Shown here in pieces: positions 22,944 to 25,116 of a stretch of DNA of 25,116 nt. The notes under the pieces were generated by a model that was given only the letters and a program-made list of their open reading frames with translations, did no database searches and had not been told where the DNA came from. How positions within the stretch are numbered: position 1 is the stretch's first letter; each line of letters begins with the position of its first letter. A program made the position numbers and the translations under genes. The stretch spans positions 1 through 25,116 of the forward strand of contig CAZSLV010000018.1 of NCBI GenBank assembly GCA_964607545.1. The letters run 5' to 3'. The stretch is from Gudongella sp964607545. Lineage in GTDB: Bacteria > Bacillota > Clostridia > Tissierellales > Tissierellaceae.

Positions 22944-24314
22944 TTATTGGGGATACCTGATCCTATTGTGGTAAATCCCTCTTATTTCTTTTACAAAAAC
23001 TTCTTTAATTATTCTAAGGTCCTGGCTACTAATTGGAGCCTCATCTAGTTGTTCATCTTCTAACTTAGATTTTATAACCTTAGAAACCATTTCTTGTATA
23101 TTTTCATCATTAAACTCCCTTAGGCTCCTAACTGCTGCCTCGACTGAATCTGCTAGCATTACTAGGGCTGCTTCCTTAGTTTGAGGCTTAGAACCAGAGT
23201 ACCTAAACTTATCCATTGGGACCATTTCATTACTTTCTTTAGCCTTGTGGTAAAAGTAGGCCATTAGGGTTTTGCCATGGTGCTGGTCAATGATATCTAT
23301 AATTTCCTTAGGTAGTTTATAATCTTTGCCCATTTTTAAACCATCCGTCCTATGGGCTAAAATAATTTCTAGGCTTTGAATAGGTTCTAGGTGGTCATGG
23401 GGGTTTTCAATCCCAAATTGATTTTCTTTAAAATACAGGGGTCTCTTTAACTTTCCTATATCATGGTAGTAGGCTCCCGCTTTTGCTAAAAGCCTGTTTG
23501 CCCCAATATTCTCTGCAGCAGCTTCGCATAAGTTGCCAACTAAGAGGGAGTGGTGGTAGGTTCCTCTTGCTTGTAAAGATAAATCCTTTAAGAGTTTGTT
23601 ATCTGGATTAATCAATTCTAATAGCTTAAAGGGAGTTAGTACCTTAAAGACAGCCTCCCACAAGGGCATGGTCCCTATGCTAATTATACCTGATAAAAAG
23701 CCACCTGAAATAATATATATAATATTTATAAGTAAGTATTGATTATCCCTTGTTTCTAAAAAGTGTATAGAAATATAGAGGATACTCCCTATAAGGCCAA
23801 TAAAAATACCATCAAGTAGGATCTTTGACCTTTGTTTTTCTTTATAAATTAATAAGATTCCAAAGGAATTAGCTATAATTCCTATAAAAATTAGGGCTAG
23901 GTCCAAATCAAAGATTATTCCTATAGTCCAAATTAAGTATATATTTGATACAAGTGCAAGTTGAGGCCCAAGTAAAAGGGCTAAGAGAATACCCCCTGTC
24001 GCTTGGGGAATAATGTAGGGAGAAAAAACCATAAACAACTTGCTTAAAATAATGGTTAAAACCATAATAAGGATTATTAAATATGTATTTTGTTCTTTTA
24101 AGTTTTTATTCTTTAAAAAAAGTAAATAAAGGATAAAAAGTAAAAATGGGCCTAATAAGTATAAACCAAGCCCTAGTAAAGACTCAAGGCTTAGTTTTTT
24201 ATGATTTATTAGGGCCATTAGGTATATAAAGGCATAAAAGCTTATGATTATTATAGTTTTTAAAATACCAAAACCCTCTATATTTCCTTTAATTAATTTC
24301 AATCTCTTATTCAT
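22944..24314 (-). CDS. PgpH-type HD phosphodiesterase lacking the extracellular domain (7TM plus HD)
   Basis: A 456-residue membrane protein of the YqfF/PgpH family, whose HD domain hydrolyses cyclic-di-AMP to pApA. The cytoplasmic C-terminal HD domain (about 245-456) has GTYHHSLLVGN with His254-His255, YYHDIGKLKRP with His284-Asp285, and later IIDQHHG and ADSVEAAVRS metal ligands. The N-terminal half holds about seven TM helices. Standard PgpH proteins are near 700 aa and carry a ~240-residue extracellular 7TMR-HDED domain after TM1; here TM1 (about 16-35) is followed by only about ten residues before the next helix, so that domain is missing. Reading frame and ends look intact. The gene is between phoH and ybeY, the normal place. 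AAGGGAG precedes ATG. Confidence 0.9.
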   Translation of the reverse strand: MNKRLKLIKGNIEGFGILKTIIIISFYAFIYLMALINHKKLSLESLLGLGLYLLGPFLLFILYLLFLKNKNLKEQNTYLIILIMVLTIILSKLFMVFSPYIIPQATGGILLALLLGPQLALVSNIYLIWTIGIIFDLDLALIFIGIIANSFGILLIYKEKQRSKILLDGIFIGLIGSILYISIHFLETRDNQYLLINIIYIISGGFLSGIISIGTMPLWEAVFKVLTPFKLLELINPDNKLLKDLSLQARGTYHHSLLVGNLCEAAAENIGANRLLAKAGAYYHDIGKLKRPLYFKENQFGIENPHDHLEPIQSLEIILAHRTDGLKMGKDYKLPKEIIDIIDQHHGKTLMAYFYHKAKESNEMVPMDKFRYSGSKPQTKEAALVMLADSVEAAVRSLREFNDENIQEMVSKVIKSKLEDEQLDEAPISSQDLRIIKEVFVKEIRGIYHNRIRYPQ

Positions 24315-24342
24315 ATGGGGTCTCCCTTAATCTGTTAAGAAA

Positions 24343-25116
24343 TTATTTTTTACTTTCATATTCCTCATAGGCATTTATTATTCTTTGAACCATGGGGTGT
24401 CTTACTATATCAGCGCTTGTTAAATATATAAAGTCTATACCCTTAACTCCATCAAGAATTTTTGTAACTGTCTTTAAGCCTGACTCCTTTCCCTTTGGAA
24501 GGTCTACTTGGGTTATATCACCTGTAATAATTGCCTTAGAACCAAAGCCTAGCCTAGTTAAAAACATCTTCATTTGTTCATTTGAAGTGTTTTGTGCCTC
24601 ATCTAGGATTACATAGGCAGAATCTAGGGTCCGTCCCCTCATATAGGCAAGGGGGGCAACTTCTATCAAGCCTTTTTCAAAGTATTTTAAGAAGGCATCT
24701 GCCCCTAAAATATCAAAAAGAGCATCATAAATAGGCCTTAAGTAGGGGTCTACTTTTTCCTGGAGGTCTCCTGGTAAAAAGCCTAAGTTTTCTCCAGCTT
24801 CTACAGCCGGTCTAGTTAAGACTATTTTATTTACTTCCTTGTTTTTAAAAGCTGCAACAGCCATTGCCATGGCTAGGTAGGTTTTCCCAGTACCAGCTGG
24901 TCCTATTCCAAATACTACATCATGCTTTCTTAATGAATCAAGGTATCTTTTTTGTCCAAAGGTCTTTGGTTTAATACTCTTACCTGAAGCGCTAATACAT
25001 ACTACATCATTAAGTAGGTCTTTTAAATTCCCATCTAATCCCGATTTTAGGACTTCTATGGCGTATTTTAAATCCTGAGGATTAAGTTTCTTTTGTTTTT
25101 CAATTATATATTTTAA
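24343..25116 (-). CDS. phoH: PhoH family ATPase (5' end outside window)
   Basis: The visible 257 residues are the bulk of a cytoplasmic PhoH/YlaK-type P-loop ATPase, a family linked to RNA metabolism and usually encoded next to ybeY. The frame is open to the right edge, so the true start lies outside; an internal ATG at 24870 is not the start because Walker A lies upstream of it. Visible in order: SGKSIKPKTFGQKRYLDSL, Walker A GPAGTGKT (about 24895-24918), LTRPAVEAGENLGFLPGD, Walker B YVILDEAQN, TRLGFGSKAIITGD and the C-terminal VRHPMVQRII. Compared with the usual ~320 aa, about 60 N-terminal residues are missing. It is the first gene of the minus-strand series seen here. Confidence 0.95.
   Translation of the reverse strand, partial: LKYIIEKQKKLNPQDLKYAIEVLKSGLDGNLKDLLNDVVCISASGKSIKPKTFGQKRYLDSLRKHDVVFGIGPAGTGKTYLAMAMAVAAFKNKEVNKIVLTRPAVEAGENLGFLPGDLQEKVDPYLRPIYDALFDILGADAFLKYFEKGLIEVAPLAYMRGRTLDSAYVILDEAQNTSNEQMKMFLTRLGFGSKAIITGDITQVDLPKGKESGLKTVTKILDGVKGIDFIYLTSADIVRHPMVQRIINAYEEYESKK

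Noticed and set aside
24343..24870. Complete 175-residue protein starting at ATG 24870
   Set aside because: The frame stays open to the right edge and the Walker A motif GPAGTGKT lies upstream of that ATG, so it is an internal Met of phoH.
1..25116. CRISPR arrays, insertion sequences, prophage or toxin-antitoxin modules
   Set aside because: No regularly spaced repeats, transposase motifs, phage genes or small paired ORFs seen; nearly all the window is accounted for by housekeeping genes and the sugar operon.

Overview
The window looks like chromosomal DNA from a low-GC Gram-positive anaerobe, most likely a member of Clostridia/Tissierellia. Evidence: AT-rich third codon positions, heavy use of AGG (Arg) and ATA (Ile), strong AAGGAGG-type ribosome binding sites, several GTG/TTG starts, lipobox lipoproteins, and a type A-like RNase P RNA (Bacilli usually carry type B). 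The genus call is inference.

Layout. (1) 1-~115, minus strand: the 5' part of the RNase P RNA gene (rnpB), running off the left edge. (2) 283-7619, plus strand: a five-gene sugar operon. It encodes a lipoprotein substrate-binding protein, a first permease with an unusual ~124-residue insert, a second permease, one long protein fusing a GH65 disaccharide phosphorylase to beta-phosphoglucomutase, and an MsmX/UgpC-type ATPase. It ends in a strong intrinsic terminator overlapping the last stop codon. (3) 7654-25116, minus strand: a long housekeeping block, read from the right edge: phoH (partial), pgpH-like HD phosphodiesterase, ybeY, dgkA-PAP2 fusion, DUF3048 lipoprotein, cdd, era, recO, glyQ, glyS, ccpN-like CBS regulator, PPDK regulatory protein, dgt, dnaG, rpoD (sigA), trmK, nif3-like, zinc-ribbon coiled-coil protein. 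This matches the classic Firmicutes yqfF-dgkA-era-recO-glyQS-dnaG-sigA-trmK-yqfO order, with dgt in the place yqxD has in Bacillus and a DUF3048 gene added.

How the genes work together. The sugar operon is a self-contained route: an alpha-linked glucodisaccharide is captured, imported by the ABC transporter, split by phosphate to glucose plus beta-glucose-1-phosphate, and the beta-G1P is converted to glucose-6-phosphate by the mutase domain of the same polypeptide. The housekeeping block covers RNA and ribosome maturation (PhoH, YbeY, Era, TrmK), DNA replication and repair (DnaG, RecO, Dgt), transcription (SigA), glycine charging (GlyQS), lipid-carrier metabolism (DgkA-PAP2), cyclic-di-AMP turnover (PgpH-like) and control of gluconeogenesis/pyruvate metabolism (CcpN-like and PPDK regulator).

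The most noteworthy points are the phosphorylase-mutase fusion and its acceptor loop, the permease insert, the 13-bp hairpin between binding-protein and permease genes, insertion of the sugar operon between the zinc-ribbon gene and rnpB, loss of the extracellular domain from PgpH, and a two-hairpin leader before glyQS. I found no CRISPR, transposon, prophage, tRNA or defence system. The longest stretches without a gene are 116-282 and 18457-18616; both are described below.
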